A stretch of 64,000 nt of DNA from Plumapathes pennacea (GCA_964036295.1 OZ038464.1:5690001-5754000); one strand, 5' to 3'; positions 43,109-56,565 are shown, counted from the stretch's first letter. Notes: generated by a model from the sequence alone, not told the origin. A program made the numbers and translations.

Positions 43109-43292
43109 AATTGATCTGGAGAGAGCGTGTTCCTCGCCTACAGTTTCTGATTCCCTTACTGTCCTGTAGAATAAACGAAATGACAAAAAATCGCCGCTGG
43201 AGACTAGACATTTGTAAACTGATCGGGTTTGAGGCTATTTTGGACCGTCCATTTTTTTCTAAGATTAACTATATAATAATAGTAATAATAGT

Positions 43293-43424
<132 letters not shown>

Positions 43425-43470
43425 ACTATTATGTAGCAGTGTACTGTCCAAAAATGTTTAAGAAATATAT

Positions 43471-43475
43471 AAAAA
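43471..43475 (-). terminator. Pol III terminator of the tRNA-Ile
   Basis: Five T residues on the minus strand, seven bases after the tRNA 3' end. Confidence 0.6.
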
Positions 43476-43482
43476 TAAACAT

Positions 43483-43554
43483 GGTCCGTATGAGGCTCGA
43501 ACTCATGACCCTGGCGTTATTAGCACCATGCTCTGCCGACTGAGCTAACGGACC
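43483..43554 (-). tRNA. tRNA-Ile (anticodon AAU)
   Basis: A 72-nt cloverleaf on the minus strand starting GGTCCGTTAGCTCAGTCGG. The acceptor stem GGTCCGT/ACGGACC is fully paired, D stem GCTC/GAGC, anticodon stem TGGTG/CGCCA with loop CTAATAA (anticodon AAT), and T stem ATGAG/CTCAT with TTCGAGC loop. A-box and B-box promoters are internal. A T-run (43475-43471 on the minus strand) a few bases downstream can serve as Pol III terminator. No intron; CCA not encoded, as normal in eukaryotes. Confidence 0.92.
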
Positions 43555-43802
43555 AATACACAATACCGTGTTACTGCGACTGGGTATTTCCAGCCGAAAG
43601 AGACGGATAAATTTGTTTGGTTTTGCAAAAACTCTCCAACTGTTTGTTTCCTCATCTAATCAACGTGTTTGTTCTTGGGAACTGTTATAGTGTTTACTAC
43701 ATGCGCTGAGGCTAAATATAGCTGGTGGCCAATTGAAAATAATAACATAATAATGATAAAATTAATGTCCGAAAATGTTTAACAAATATAAAAAAAATGG
43801 AT

Positions 43803-43874
43803 GGTCCGTATGAGGCTCGAACTAATGACCCTGGCGTTATTAGCACCATGCTCTGCCAACGGAGCTAGCGGACC
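43803..43874 (-). pseudogene. Decayed second tRNA-Ile (AAU) copy
   Basis: Same 72-nt frame as 43483-43554 and the same anticodon loop. Changes relative to it include a C-A mismatch at the base of the acceptor stem and a mismatch in the T stem (ATTAG against CTCAT). The flanks (TGTCC-AAAATGTTTAA and ATATAAAAA) are also shared, so it arose by tandem duplication of about 320 bp. Confidence 0.75.
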
Positions 43875-43901
43875 AATACATACGGATACTTTTTATTAAT
43901 G

Positions 43902-43966
<65 letters not shown>
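43902..43966. repeat. (AAT)n microsatellite
   Basis: About 65 bp of uninterrupted TAA units beside the decayed tRNA copy. Confidence 0.9.
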
Positions 43967-43999
43967 TTTATATTTATATTTATATTGCGCGAATTTACA

Positions 44000-45560
44000 A
44001 GTGCATAAAAAGGATCAAAGGCGCATGCATATGCATATGCAACATGCATATATCCCTCTCATTTGGAAAGCTGATGGAAGTATTTCATTCATTAATCCTA
44101 CATTTTCTTCTTGAATGGTTCAAAGAATCTGCGTTTTGAACTTGAGAGTAATACAGTCGCCAATCTTATCAAGGATGATCTAACAAACCGAGTACAGCGA
44201 GTGAAGTTGAGAGATAAATCATCGCCAGAAATTCCGGACATTTTGCGTCCACGATTACTTCCGGTCTTTCCCAGCGGCGTGCGGTATGAGCATGCGCCAT
44301 TCACACATTCAACATTGTTACGTACTTTCCCTCAGTGGGGTGGGGGAGGGATGGGTTTCTCCGGTTCAAAAAGAGACTGCTACGTTTAGGAGACGTGCCG
44401 CTGAACGACCTAGTTGAAATTAGCTTTCGTTTGGTGCAATTTTCATGCGATTTGGAGCTTCCCAGCCCAAAATATCAACATCCGAAGTCAGCGTATTTCA
44501 CGGGAGGTATTCGCCATGGCTGGCTGTGAACTGCAAATTCAAACACAAAAAGTACACATCGAATTTGCTCCAGGGGACTGACTGAGGCTTCACAGGAGAT
44601 GTTCAATCCTTCGACAATCAGGTACGGGGTAGACATTTTGCGTTTTACCCAAGGTTCTTGTATTAAATGCAGCTTAAAAAGTGACAGTAGCCGGTTTTGA
44701 GCGTATTCTGCTATCAATCCCTTCTTACGTCGGCCGAAATTTTAAATTCAAAAAAGTACACATCGAATTTTACCGGAGATAAATATTTTTTGTACTGTTG
44801 TGTTTAGGAAGCTTCCCTCTTCCGAATGCTGCCCAGACATTTTTACGAACGTGCTTCAGTTAAGCGAAAAGCGCAATTTATTATCAGATCCCATACATTT
44901 CTTTGTTATTTCTTGAGCGGCTGTCAGCGTGAAACCTGATGCCTCTTCCGAGATGGCGCAACCGGATGTCTGAAATTTCTGGCGATGTATTCGGAATTAC
45001 AAATAATGTCCACCAATGATAAAACCATTCTCGGCTCGGTGTCTAATATATTATTTATAATTTTATTTTTATCAATTATTGGACGGCTTACGTTGTAAAA
45101 TAATTGATGATTGAAAATAGATAGGGACTAAAGGCCCGTGCAAACGAACGCAACATGTTGGCACAGCATCGCCCAACAGTTTTACCCGAAAACTCTTTGC
45201 GAAACCGTACAGTACTATTTGAGTCCGCAATTATGAGCCCGATGAAAAGAGTCGAAGGAAAACACGAAAATGCATCGCAATTACTGCTGTTGATGTTTGG
45301 CCTTAACGTGGGAATGATACAAAAGTGGATACTGGAATTAAAATTGAAGAAGAGTAATTGGTCCAAAAATAAGTGTCAGTCACCCATTTCTACGTCAAAA
45401 AACTGAACCAACATTGAAATAAAATACGAGGCTTAGATTGTGCAGGTTTTGCATGCAGGAGCAGCAAGATAGCTGTCCGGTTAATTTGGCAGCGTCTCTA
45501 CGATCGTGGGTATTAAAATTGACATTAATTACTGACGTCCAGATCTATGTAACCATGTGC
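44000..45560. other. Intergenic, no gene recognised
   Basis: About 1.5 kb. Segments near 44215 and 44970 share an inverted CGCCAGAAATT motif, perhaps the ends of an old element. Small frames at 44111 and 45155 show no domain. Confidence 0.35.
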
Positions 45561-45566
45561 TCTACT

Positions 45567-45574
45567 TATAAAGG
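45567..45574 (+). promoter_or_regulatory. Candidate TATA box
   Basis: TATAAAGG lies 87 bp before the ATG of the candidate exon at 45661. Confidence 0.3.
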
Positions 45575-45660
45575 AAAGCTAAGTCACCCTACTGTAAGCA
45601 GTTAAACGCCAACATCAAACGCAGCACTGTCCGAGACAGATGTTCAATCCAGACAAGAAA

Positions 45661-45763
45661 ATGACAAACATTGAGCAGGTCATCACCATAGATCTCCAAA
45701 ATGTGGATAAATGGTACGACGAGAGTGCCCGTGACGCGGAATCCGGCGAAATGGGAGAGTCAG
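45661..45763 (+). CDS. Candidate first coding exon, unknown gene
   Basis: ATG in AAAATGAC context starts a 34-codon frame, MTNIEQVITIDLQNVDKWYD then ESARDAESGEMGES, ending at a good donor CAG|GTGGGT in phase 1. A TATA-like motif lies upstream. No second exon was found and no family is recognised. The coding part is repeated at 46511-46595 without a start codon. Confidence 0.3.
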
Positions 45764-47020
45764 GTGGGTAAGGGCGGATCACGATTTATTTCTCCTTTTT
45801 CTCATTATTATTTTTTTTTTCTTTTGCTCGTTCCATAATTTACTGTACGGATCATGTATTCAGCTAGGCACATTTGAAAACTTCATATTGAATTTGCGCG
45901 GTATAAATAAATTTTAATGTTGGTAGTAGTAAGATATATCTATTGCCTAGTCATGGTTCTATTTTATTTAATCTCTTTGTCACTTAGAAAGTACAAAGAA
46001 ATACATATAAAAGTGATGGTCGGTGGTCAGACAGGGCGTAGCCCCATTTGAAATTCTCTCGTACTCTAATCATATGCAATAAATTTGTACTAAAAAGCGC
46101 AATGTAAATTAAAAGTTATAGTTATCGCAAGATTAGATAAAGTAGTTGTCTAAGGCCCCGTCCACACGTACCGTGTGGCAGGAAATTTTTGCGGGAGTTT
46201 AATTTCGCGGATTGCTGACTTTTTGCGTTTCGCGGGAAGAAATGTTTCACGAATTTAGATTTCAGATTTTACTGTTGGGTACAAATTTTCGCGGATTTAT
46301 GTCCGGTATTTCACGTTCGGTACTGGTAAATAGTAACACTATTACAGCTGCTACGCAGACAATGTTCATTTTGCTTCAATTGCAAAGAAGAAGGCTGTGA
46401 TTTCGGTTGCAGTCAATTTAGTTGAAATTCAGTAATTTAAGTATATAATGGACTAAATTTTCGCGGATTTTTTTTTCGCAAGATTTAATTTTATCGAATT
46501 GTCTCAAATTGTCATCACCACAGATCTCCAAAATGTGGATAAATGGTACAACGAGAGTGCCCGTGACGCGGAATCCGGCGAAATGGGAGCGTCAGGTGGG
46601 TAAGGGCGGATCGCGATTTATTTCTTCTTTTTCTCATTATTTTTTTTTTCTTTTGCTCGTTCCATAATTTACTGTACGGACCATATATTCAGCTGGGCAT
46701 ATTTGAAAGCTTCATATTGAATTTGCGCGGTATAAATAAATATTAATATTGCTTGTAAGATATATTTATTGCCTAGTCATGGTTTCATTTTATTTAATCT
46801 CTTTGTCACTTAGAAAGTACAAAGAAATACATATAAAAGTGATGGTGGGTGGTCAGACAGGGCATAGCTACGCAGACAATGTTCATTTTGTTTCAATTGC
46901 AAAGAAGAAGGCTGTGATTTCGGTTGCAGTCAATTTAGTTGAAATTCAGTAATTTAAGTATATAATGGACTAAATTTTCGCGGATTTTTTTTTCGCAAGA
47001 TTTAATTTTCTCGAATTGTC
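45679..47020. repeat. Tandem duplication, spacing 832 bp
   Basis: Sequence from 45679 recurs from 46511 (shared: ATCTCCAAAATGTGGATAAA, GACGCGGAATCCGGCGAAAT, and the intronic T-run and GCGCGGTATAAATAAAT). Copy 2 lacks about 300 bp present in copy 1 (46039-46346), which carries TTTTCGCGGA-type repeat sequence. Confidence 0.7.
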
Positions 47021-47262
47021 GGAAAGTCCGCGAAAATTTCATGCCACACAGTATACGTCTACGTTCGTAAACGCATACTATTTTAGCTAACACGCATCGA
47101 AAGTGTTCCGTCCACACAAATCCGGCGAGCGTTTACGAATCGTTTACACCCGCCCACATGCAAACGCTAACAAGATTTGAAAACGCCAAAACCTGCTTGA
47201 GCATGCGTTGGATAACTTAAGCATGCACCGTAAGACAGTGTTTAAGAAAGTATCCGTTGGAG

Positions 47263-48915
<1,653 letters not shown>

Positions 48916-48933
48916 TTGATGCAAAACGACCTC

Positions 48934-49166
48934 TGAAAAGAAAAACAAAAAGGTTAAGTTTAGTTATTCATTCATTCCCGAGCTCAAAATGCAGATTCTC
49001 CCAACCTTTTGAGAAGAAAATGTATGAGTGATGCAGTGAGAATTCATACTTTAATCAGCTACCATCTGAGCAAGCTATCAAAAGCCAAGTTCTCCTTACT
49101 GTAGCATATATTTCCAGTGAAAGACTAAAAGAGAAAATTGAAGTTAGTTAAGGGTTAACCTTTCTT
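48934..49166. repeat. Dispersed CCCTTTCACTCCC-family copy, inverted
   Basis: Reverse-orientation copy with AAGCTATCAAAAGCCAAGTT and an altered end near GGTTAA. Confidence 0.5.
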
Positions 49167-49270
49167 TGTAGCACTCCGAGGGATAGTTCTGTGTGAACTT
49201 TGTTGCTCTGTGTTTCACGCCCTCTGACAGCAATTTACATATTTAACCTAAACTTCTTATTTACTATTTC

Positions 49271-49492
49271 TTAAAATATTATGTTTTTCATGTTTTCTGG
49301 GGTAGACCACAATTCTGAAGAGTATTCTAGCTGCCCGGCTAATGTGTAGAAAATACATTTGCTAGTGTCTACGTCTCTCGTGTCACTACATACTCGCTTT
49401 GTTAGTCTAGTGTTCAATTTGCCTTTGAGGTTATCTAACAGAATGGGTCGACTCCACCTGAGGTCTGCGCTGACAGCAGACGAAATTTCCAA
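49271..49492 (-). pseudogene. LINE reverse transcriptase 3' fragment
   Basis: Minus frame containing LDNLKGKLNTRLTKRVC, DTRDVDTSKCIFYTLAG and QLEYSSELWSTPENM, which matches the thumb/connection end of jockey/L2-type reverse transcriptases (typical R-S-Q-L-E-Y-S-S-x-L-W-S-P). No catalytic motif is present. Confidence 0.5.
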
Positions 49493-52400
49493 AGGTGTTC
49501 GATTTTTCGGTTGAACAAATGACGTGTTGATATTGCCAGAAGCAAAATATTAACAAAGTAAAGCATGCGTCATTGTGCTATGATTGGCTTGTAGAAGCAC
49601 ACGGAAATTTGAAAGAACACGCCGAGAGAAGCATGGAGAAGCACGATACCGCTTCAATATAGTAAGTTGAAAAAGAAACTTCAATCATTTCTTTTGTAAG
49701 TAAGGCAAATGATAACCCAGCAAAAAATGAAGAACAAGAAAAAATAAGTGATATAAGCAAAGGTCAAACTGACAGAAGTACGTGACACGCGGCGAGCTTA
49801 CTTTTCTTTGAAATATATAGTGCACGCGGCATTCGTCAGCGTTAACCAATCAGATCGTGCGTATTATTCACCTTATCTTATGATCACTTATGCTTCACTA
49901 ACTTGCTAGTATCTGTACTGCGTTTCATCAGTCTCAATATCCTTGTAATGAATCGTCATCCGCACAGATCTTCTTCAACGTTCGGGTTGGAAGAGTTTCA
50001 TCAAAAGGTACCTTCTTTTGGCCCCACTCCAGGTGGATGAGACCTCGCTGATTCATCGACTAGTTCAGGGTCGTACAGTTCTCCACCAATATTCCCAAGT
50101 CCTACAGTCGATTGCTATCTCTAAAAAATTCAGTAATTTATTTCTGGAGTCGAAATGACTAAATTTTCGTCGTTCAGATCCATTATTTGCTGGTGCAGCT
50201 GTTAGGTTAATCTCCTATCGGACGCTTAATCAACGACATGAGCAGCACTGCTTCACATAAGTCTTTGGCGTCACGCAGCCAGTAAGATGATTTACATTTT
50301 CATTGTCAAAGTCCTAAGCAGTGTGTTCGATGTCGTTTGGATTTACATTGTTCCATTTTTACGTCCTTTTACTGTGTGGCATCAAGTGCCATTTTCTAAC
50401 TGCTGCTGTCATCGGATATACACACGCGAACGCTCACCGCTCCCTCAAATGGCGGCGAATGAATCAAACTTCACAAACTATCATGCACTATCATAGACCT
50501 ATCATAACATGTTTGTTCAATATTTCATAAGGGTTTTACTCCTGATTTAATCCCAAACTGTCAACCGTTCATTTGTATAGCCTGACTGATGCTATCCACT
50601 GCAGAATGAAAATGTAACAAGTTAGACTCGGGTTGCCATGGCAACGCCAATCAAACTGATGTCCGCGTTCCTGATATTGCGGGCTCAGTACTTGACGATT
50701 CGAGGCGGGGAACCGTTCGCACAGTAAACAATCTAGTTGATAACTCAACATCGAGGGAAAAATGACGGCTTGTTTGAGGTTTGGCAGCAACGTAGCGACA
50801 TATTTGTTGGCGACAAAGCGTCGCTTGCACTTGAAATTGTATAAGTGTCGACAATATTTTCGTCAAAGCCACAAGTTTGACCGGGACCTAATATGCCCTA
50901 TAAAAGGTACCGCTAATTCAGTTATAGTTCTGATTTTATATCTAAGTACACCAGGTAAAGTTGTTTTAGACACGTCGGTCGAGGTGTGTACGTAAGCAGT
51001 TCCGCCCGAAGTAAAACGCCACGTGCTCAAACATTTGAATTTCAAATTATATGGTTGTTCTTCTTGAGTGTCAAAGCCATAGACAGCTATAACATTTAGT
51101 TGGTTGTAGTAGCCTTTGTCATTCGTCCATTGTCGGAAGTCAACTGCATCTAATGTAGCAATCAAACCCTTTTGTGGTTTTGCCATGGATCACCGAGCGG
51201 AGTCTGTCCGCAGACGTGTTCGAAGTTGGACTTCGTCACTGATTCACGAGAGATCAATTCATTGATGTATACACAGATAAAGAAACGAAGAAAAGTCAGG
51301 AAAGCCATGTGACGAAATAGAAGAAGTTGTAACCAGGAAAACGGAATATAGTGTACGCCCCTCACTTTCAAACTTCTCGAAATTTCGACGTTGCGGAATG
51401 TTTGCTTGGCTGGCCCTTACTTCAAGCCTCGGGAATATTCTCATTATAACAATTCTAAGCCATGAATGGCAGCAAAAAGGGATTAAGGGAAAGCCCGGCC
51501 ATCAAGCGGGCACAACGGACAAACGCATTCTTAGTCAAAACCAAAAAGTCCTGGGAAAAAAATAGAGCCATTTTTGAACAACCTCGACCTGTCGATTATC
51601 GTCAAAAGTTGTCTCCTTTATTTTAGGGCCCGTTCTCTATTGTGAAAATTGACGAGTTATGTCAACATTTGCAAACAGCACTTTCTCTCTGACAAATATT
51701 TTTTGTAAGTCGCTGTAATCAAACCGTCGGCGTAGTTGCCACGAACTGAAAAACCCCAAAGAAAACTCTTTGATTGTTATGAAATTCTCCTGACAAGCCA
51801 ATACTCCAAGCGCAAATTCAAAGATAAATGTTCCTTGTTCCTTGCTCTGTTACAGCAGAGTGCATTTCCGGCGGTATAAAATTGACATTCGATAAGAAAA
51901 CCATAACTAAGCCTGTACCGTGAACTCTCAGTAAGGCGGACATCCTCGGGAACTGGTCCAGGTTGTCCGTTTTGTAGAGGTTTCCGGCTTGTAGAGAGTT
52001 TGGATACAGACAAATAAGTAAAATTCGTCCGGCCAGGACCAAAAAACCCTGTCCAGCTTATGGAGGTGTCCTTCTTACTCTGGTGTCCATCTTGACAGGG
52101 TTGAGTGCATCCTAAAGTTCAAAGTTGAACTGGGCCGTCTAGGTGGCAACTTGCAATAATTGATTTTAGGGAAGTTAGACGAGACCGAGACAATTTCGAG
52201 GCTTATGGGTTTAATCTAGAAATTTCCAGGGACCTTATCATTAATTCTAACTATTTTCAAAACCTACGTCACGAGGCATTCATGCAACAAATAAAAGTAT
52301 GCGGTGCATATATATCATACCACGTGAACCCTATTCTTTAGACGACTCTTGAAATGCTAGCCTTCGGTGAAGATTACGGTTGAATGCTCTCTTCCATGTA

Positions 52401-52620
52401 TACAATTACAAGAAACTTTAACAGTTGCAGATTGTTTTAAGCATAGCACATCATGGAATATTGCTACGCAAGAAAGCACCTGTCTACAACATCAAAGGGC
52501 GCTCACTGAACGCAACTGTTTCATGTTGGTGCCCTTGACGTCATTCCTTTGAGAGGTCATTAAATCTAGTATGCAGACTTCGCAATATACCCGTGAGACG
52601 ACAGCTCTTTAATATAAATG
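49493..52620. other. Intergenic spacer before FoxO-like gene B
   Basis: About 3.1 kb. It includes a small minus frame at 50863-51186 (listed separately), a plus-strand TATAAAAG at 50899-50906, and a GGACATCCTCGGGA-type repeat at 51925-52110. No recognised gene. Confidence 0.4.
50863..51186 (-). CDS. Hypothetical ORF, 107 residues
   Basis: ATG at 51186 opens MAKPQKGLIATLDAVDFRQW and continues through YYNQLNVIAVYGFDTQEEQP and LSTWRFTSGGTAYVHTSTDV. Composition is protein-like but no family, signal or partner exon is recognised. The opposite strand has a competing candidate start at 50762 (MTACLRFGSNVATYLLATKR, Arg/Lys-rich) and a TATA motif, so at most one of them is real. Confidence 0.22.
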   Translation of the reverse strand: MAKPQKGLIATLDAVDFRQWTNDKGYYNQLNVIAVYGFDTQEEQPYNLKFKCLSTWRFTSGGTAYVHTSTDVSKTTLPGVLRYKIRTITELAVPFIGHIRSRSNLWL

Positions 52621-52634
52621 ATCTCATTATATAC

Positions 52635-52643
52635 TTTATATAG
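52635..52643 (+). promoter_or_regulatory. Candidate TATA element of FoxO-like gene B
   Basis: TTTATATAG lies about 35-43 bp before the ATG at 52678; use of it would leave a 5' leader of only about 10-15 nt, so a more distant promoter is also possible. Confidence 0.25.
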
Positions 52644-52677
52644 CTAAAGACAAGCTTGTTTGTTCACATTTAACACT

Positions 52678-53379
52678 ATGGAGTTCTCTAGGCCTAATGC
52701 TGTGGGGTTAGTTGTCCCAAGTTCTGTGTGGCATGCATTAAATCAAGAATGTGATTCTCCGAGGACAGCGATTCACTTCCCTGATTCCATTGAAGATGTA
52801 AACAAGTTTACGGTAGGTGGTGAGACTCAAATTTACAGGCGAGCCAGTTGCACTTCACTGAACGAGTACTGCAAAGTGAATCAGCCAACGAGCCCGCTTC
52901 TAAACCAAGAGACTTTCCACAGACACACTTGCTATAATCCTGCATTTAACGGAGCACGGAAAAGAGTTTGTTGTGACGACGAAGAGTTACAAATACCGCA
53001 TTCCTTTTATGATGAAGAAAACTTGAAGTTGTCTCGCTTCTTAAAATCGGATCATTTGGCCCAAGCAGAGCAGAGCTCGTCAGAATCGTACTCCAGCAAT
53101 TCAGCAGCCTTTAAGTCTGGTATGGAAGAACTGCAACTCACCATAGAAACAGCAAATTCGAAGAAAACATTACTTTCAGACATAGTCCAGAAAGGAAACT
53201 GGAGGAACAATTGTACAGAGAGACCTTGGGGAAAATGCTCTTACTCCGACCTCATAGCAATGGCTTTGCGAACTAGCCCAACCAAGTGCATGATTCTTGC
53301 CCAGATTTACGATTGGATAGTGGACAACGTGCCCTACTTCAAAGATAAGGGATCTTGCCTTTCCGTCACCGGCTGGAAG
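52678..53379 (+). CDS. FoxO-like gene B, exon 1
   Basis: ATG at 52678 (ACTATGGAG). A TTG in frame at 52660 is not a likely start. Ends at GGCTGGAAG before GT. Reading through the donor gives 59 further residues to a stop at 53556 with no forkhead helix 3, so splicing is required for a functional domain. Confidence 0.8.
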
Positions 53380-55436
53380 GTTCGTATTGATTTTTATTGT
53401 AATAGTCGTACTTTAGAAAACAAATTTCAGGGCCGCGCTGCCTCTACATCCAGCCCTAATGTGCTATTTCATGCTTCAATTGTATCTAACGGAATACACG
53501 TACCTAACACAACGCGATTTGGCCAGAGGACAACTTCAGCTCAATGTAGCATTTGATTTCTGGATCTCTTAAATTTGTTCACTATACGTTTTTTTGTTTG
53601 TTTACTCCAAGCAGTATACTCTTTTCATATAAATGAGTAAGGTCCTCAAACAAAGATTTTGCATTTTATTTTGTGATTGTTTTCCGAGCAATTAGGGTAA
53701 AACAAAACAATCTATGTATAGATATGATGATTCCTAGCGTTATAAACACTAGCTTATCAAGCAACACTAAATTAAACTCCGGCGAAAACACGGAGGCACA
53801 ATTCTGTTTTATGTAGTTGCTGTAACTTCCTCTGCAAGGGCACGATACTGGAATAGCATGGAGAAATTTGCGGTTAGAGTGTGTAAGCGGGTAAAATTCA
53901 AACGGCGCATTGTGTTTGTCAATCAAACAATTTGTTTTAAGTGTAGTGCTTCTTCCAATAGCTCAGTAGTTACTGAAAACACTTTTTTTTTATAGTAATA
54001 GCTCAATGGTTGATGGAATACGTTTGAAAAAGACAGGAGAATGGTTCACCACTATGCCACGCTTTCATTTAATAACCGCACAAGCTTTGACTGTGTTTGG
54101 GCAGTTTGTGTACCAGATCATTATATTTAGGACGCATTCGATAGGGTCTATTCCATTATAGGAACAGCGCTGCTGATCGGTAAAATTCTTTTATCTTTTT
54201 AAGCTGATTAAGGTTGAGATGTACCGGGAGCTGTTCAAAATGAGACCATAAAAGTTTATAAAATAATTTTAAACAAAATCCCCCTCAGAACAAGCATAGT
54301 TTTGACTCATTTTAGCTATTCATATTTCGGAATAGATTTAATTCGGTGCTCCCTTAGATGCAGCGCAGTTGCAGCGTCATGCCCGTAATATCTGGAATTT
54401 ATTTCCCCTCTTGAGGGGGCGAAAAAAAAGGATGGGTCTTCCTATCTCTTCATCAGCTGATAGACATAACTTCGTGACCGCTTCTATTTTATCTTGTGCT
54501 AGAACGTTTCGCGGTTTTACATGCATGGTAAAGCGAATATATAAAATACACGACTGATGGGGATTCAGTCACGGTATTGTTGGTATGATCACAACATTCA
54601 GTAACTGATACTGATACTTATTATTCTGGCCAAATAGATTGTGTGTTATGTTCATTTTATTTATATACGACTAAGCTGGGCCGAATATATGTACCCTCTA
54701 TCAAAGGATACAACGCTGAAAAAGTGATGTGAAAATCATTATTTCGTCTTCCGGTCTGTATCATGAGAGATGCCTGATTACCGAAGTCTCCAGAATCAAA
54801 TGCCAGAAGCATGACGTTTCTAATCTACATGTTGTGCACGATTTCCGACTAAGAGTATAGAGTTACTGTCGGCAAACTTTAATTACCTTATGAGCAACGA
54901 AAGAGATTCGTGCCTTTATTCGGATTCGGCAATCGTTCGTCGGCTCTCTTTTTCAAATACAAACAATAATTCGACACAGTGTGTTTTGCAGCAATTATAT
55001 ATATTGTAATAAATTAATATTATCTGTTAAAGTACACATTTATTAGCTATTTTTTGTTCTATACAGTCCATGAGCTACAAAATAGTAAGCATCTTTAATT
55101 CTGTGAAACCATTGGCTGTGTATAGTAACTTAAATCTTTCAACGTCGTGTGCCCAATGAAGCAAACCATAATTTCACCACAAGCTTTCTAAAGTAGGAGT
55201 TATTCAGTATGAAAATTAGGTTTTTATTGATGCAGGGATATTGCAATAAAACGTAACGCTGTTTGTGCCGTGAGAAATTTCTGAAGAATATTCGGCTTTC
55301 CTTTATAACCCAGAATGCAATCCGCCACACGCTGTCCCTCAGGAAGCGCTTCACAAGAGTACCAGACCCCAACAGACCCTACAAGACCATGTGGACACTA
55401 ACACCACCAAGACAAAAGAGGAATCAAAACTGTTGA
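52678..55436 (+). CDS. FoxO-like forkhead gene B (two exons)
   Basis: Coding exons 52678-53379 (234 codons) and 55314-55436 (40 codons plus TGA), 274 residues. The forkhead starts near residue 182: [47 protein letters not shown], then after a 1.9-kb intron NAIRHTLSLRKRFTRV and YKTMWTLTPP. The intron follows G-W-K as in gene A and FoxO. It shares with gene A the derived RHTLS helix, the RKRF motif and a DP-x-RPY-x-x-MWT wing, so the two are paralogs. The product ends 10-12 residues after the wing. The N-terminal 180 residues are Ser-rich with an acidic CCDDEELQIPHSFYDEENLK patch and are not alignable with gene A by eye. Exon 1 donor is GTTCGT, not consensus. Confidence 0.83.
53380..55313. other. 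Intron of FoxO-like gene B
   Basis: 1,934 bp, A/T-rich, without recognised repeats or exons. Confidence 0.6.
55314..55436 (+). CDS. FoxO-like gene B, exon 2
   Basis: Acceptor TTTATAACCCAG, phase 0. It encodes helix 3 (NAIRHTLS), RKRFTRVPDPNRPYKTMW and a short basic tail PRQKRNQNC. A poly(A) signal follows 17 nt after the stop. Confidence 0.83.
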   Translation, partial: NAIRHTLSLRKRFTRVPDPNRPYKTMWTLTPPRQKRNQNC

Positions 55437-55439
55437 ACT

Positions 55440-55975
55440 TTGTTTTTATGAGAATAAAAATCTGCTTATTTGTCTGTGTTTCTTTGGTCCTTTATTTGAG
55501 CCTGTACTCCAGCCAATATACAGTGTACGTATGTTTCTCTTATATTTGTATTATCTGTGTCTGGTCACGCTAGCTGCCAGGCTTTGCATGTGTCTGTCTG
55601 TACACGTACATTTATCAGTTTGTGCCTGTCTGTGTCTGTTGCTAATTCAATGGCCGTGTCTATGTCTATTTCTGTATCCTTGTATGATTGTGTCAATGAG
55701 TGTTAATTTGCTACTGTTGTTTGCCTGTCTATAAATGTGTATGTCTGTATGTGCGCGTATGTGTCCGTTTCCGTGTATAAGCCTGTAATTTTGTCTTTGT
55801 CAGTGACTCTCTGTATTTGATTCTCTCTGTTTTGTGTCTGTTTTGTGCGTGTACATGTCTGTGTGTGACTGTCTGTCTGTGTCAATGGATGTCCGTGATT
55901 GTGTCTGTCTTGTGTCAATGTACGAGGCTGTGTACCAGTGACTGTGACCTCGTCTGTTCCTGTGTCAGAGTCTGC
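55440..55975. repeat. TGTCTG-rich degenerate simple sequence
   Basis: About 500 bp of TGTCTGTG-like sequence giving Thr/Gln/His-rich frames on one strand and Cys/Val/Leu-rich on the other. Neither is a protein. Confidence 0.6.
55453..55458 (+). terminator. Polyadenylation signal AATAAA of FoxO-like gene B
   Basis: Canonical AATAAA 17 nt after the stop codon, supporting the short C-terminus as the real end. Confidence 0.6.
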
Positions 55976-56488
55976 GTTATCTAAGTTCCCAGACTATTTT
56001 CCCCACCTGTAGGGAAAAGAGCCCGGGAACTAATAGTCTGTACTCCGGGATAGGTAAAGTGCCTGGGAACGAGGATGAATATAATTCTGCTATACAAGGA
56101 AAAATGTTTAAAACTTTAAACAAGCCATAAAGATATGGAGGATTTTAAGCCACAATTATATAGGCGGATCTTTGTTGACACATAATCCTCACTAGCATGA
56201 TAACATTTCAAGCTGCAAACAGCAGACTCCATAAATCGAAAGACATTAAAAAATACGACAGAAAAACAACACCTTGGACTCTTTGCATGGGAACTGGCAC
56301 GAGCTTCAAAACGAGGCTGTCCGGACAATACTGAGAAAGTTACCTTGGAAATTTGTACATGTATAACTCCCGAAATGAAACATGTGCATCTCCTCTGTAG
56401 ACGCCATGGTGCTTTAGAGCAATAGGAAACTCCTCTTGTTTCATGTCTGGCAAAGTTCGTGTCAGGTTAGCCTCGCTTTGAATCCAAG

Positions 56489-56565
56489 ATGGCGGCAACA
56501 TGCGAAGGCAAATTAGCCTTGGAAAACATTGCCAATTACGACATCATCAAAATTTCAGAAATTCA
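56489..56565 (+). CDS. Candidate first coding exon, unknown gene
   Basis: ATG in the context CAAGATGGCGG opens MAATCEGKLALENIANYDII then KISEI, reaching a near-perfect donor CA|GTAAGA in phase 2. Without splicing the frame stops at the next codon. No downstream exon or family could be assigned. Confidence 0.3.

Noticed and set aside
50762..50906. Plus-strand Arg/Lys-rich frame as a mitochondrial-targeting first exon
   Set aside because: Its end coincides with a TATAAAAG motif, it has no partner exon, and it conflicts with an opposite-strand frame.
54369..54557. Frame with ADRHNFV resembling a forkhead RHN motif, considered as exon 2 of gene B
   Set aside because: Spacing and wing do not fit. 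The true exon 2 at 55314 matches gene A residue by residue.
55531..55918. Frames on both strands in the TGTCTG tract
   Set aside because: Low-complexity translation on both strands.
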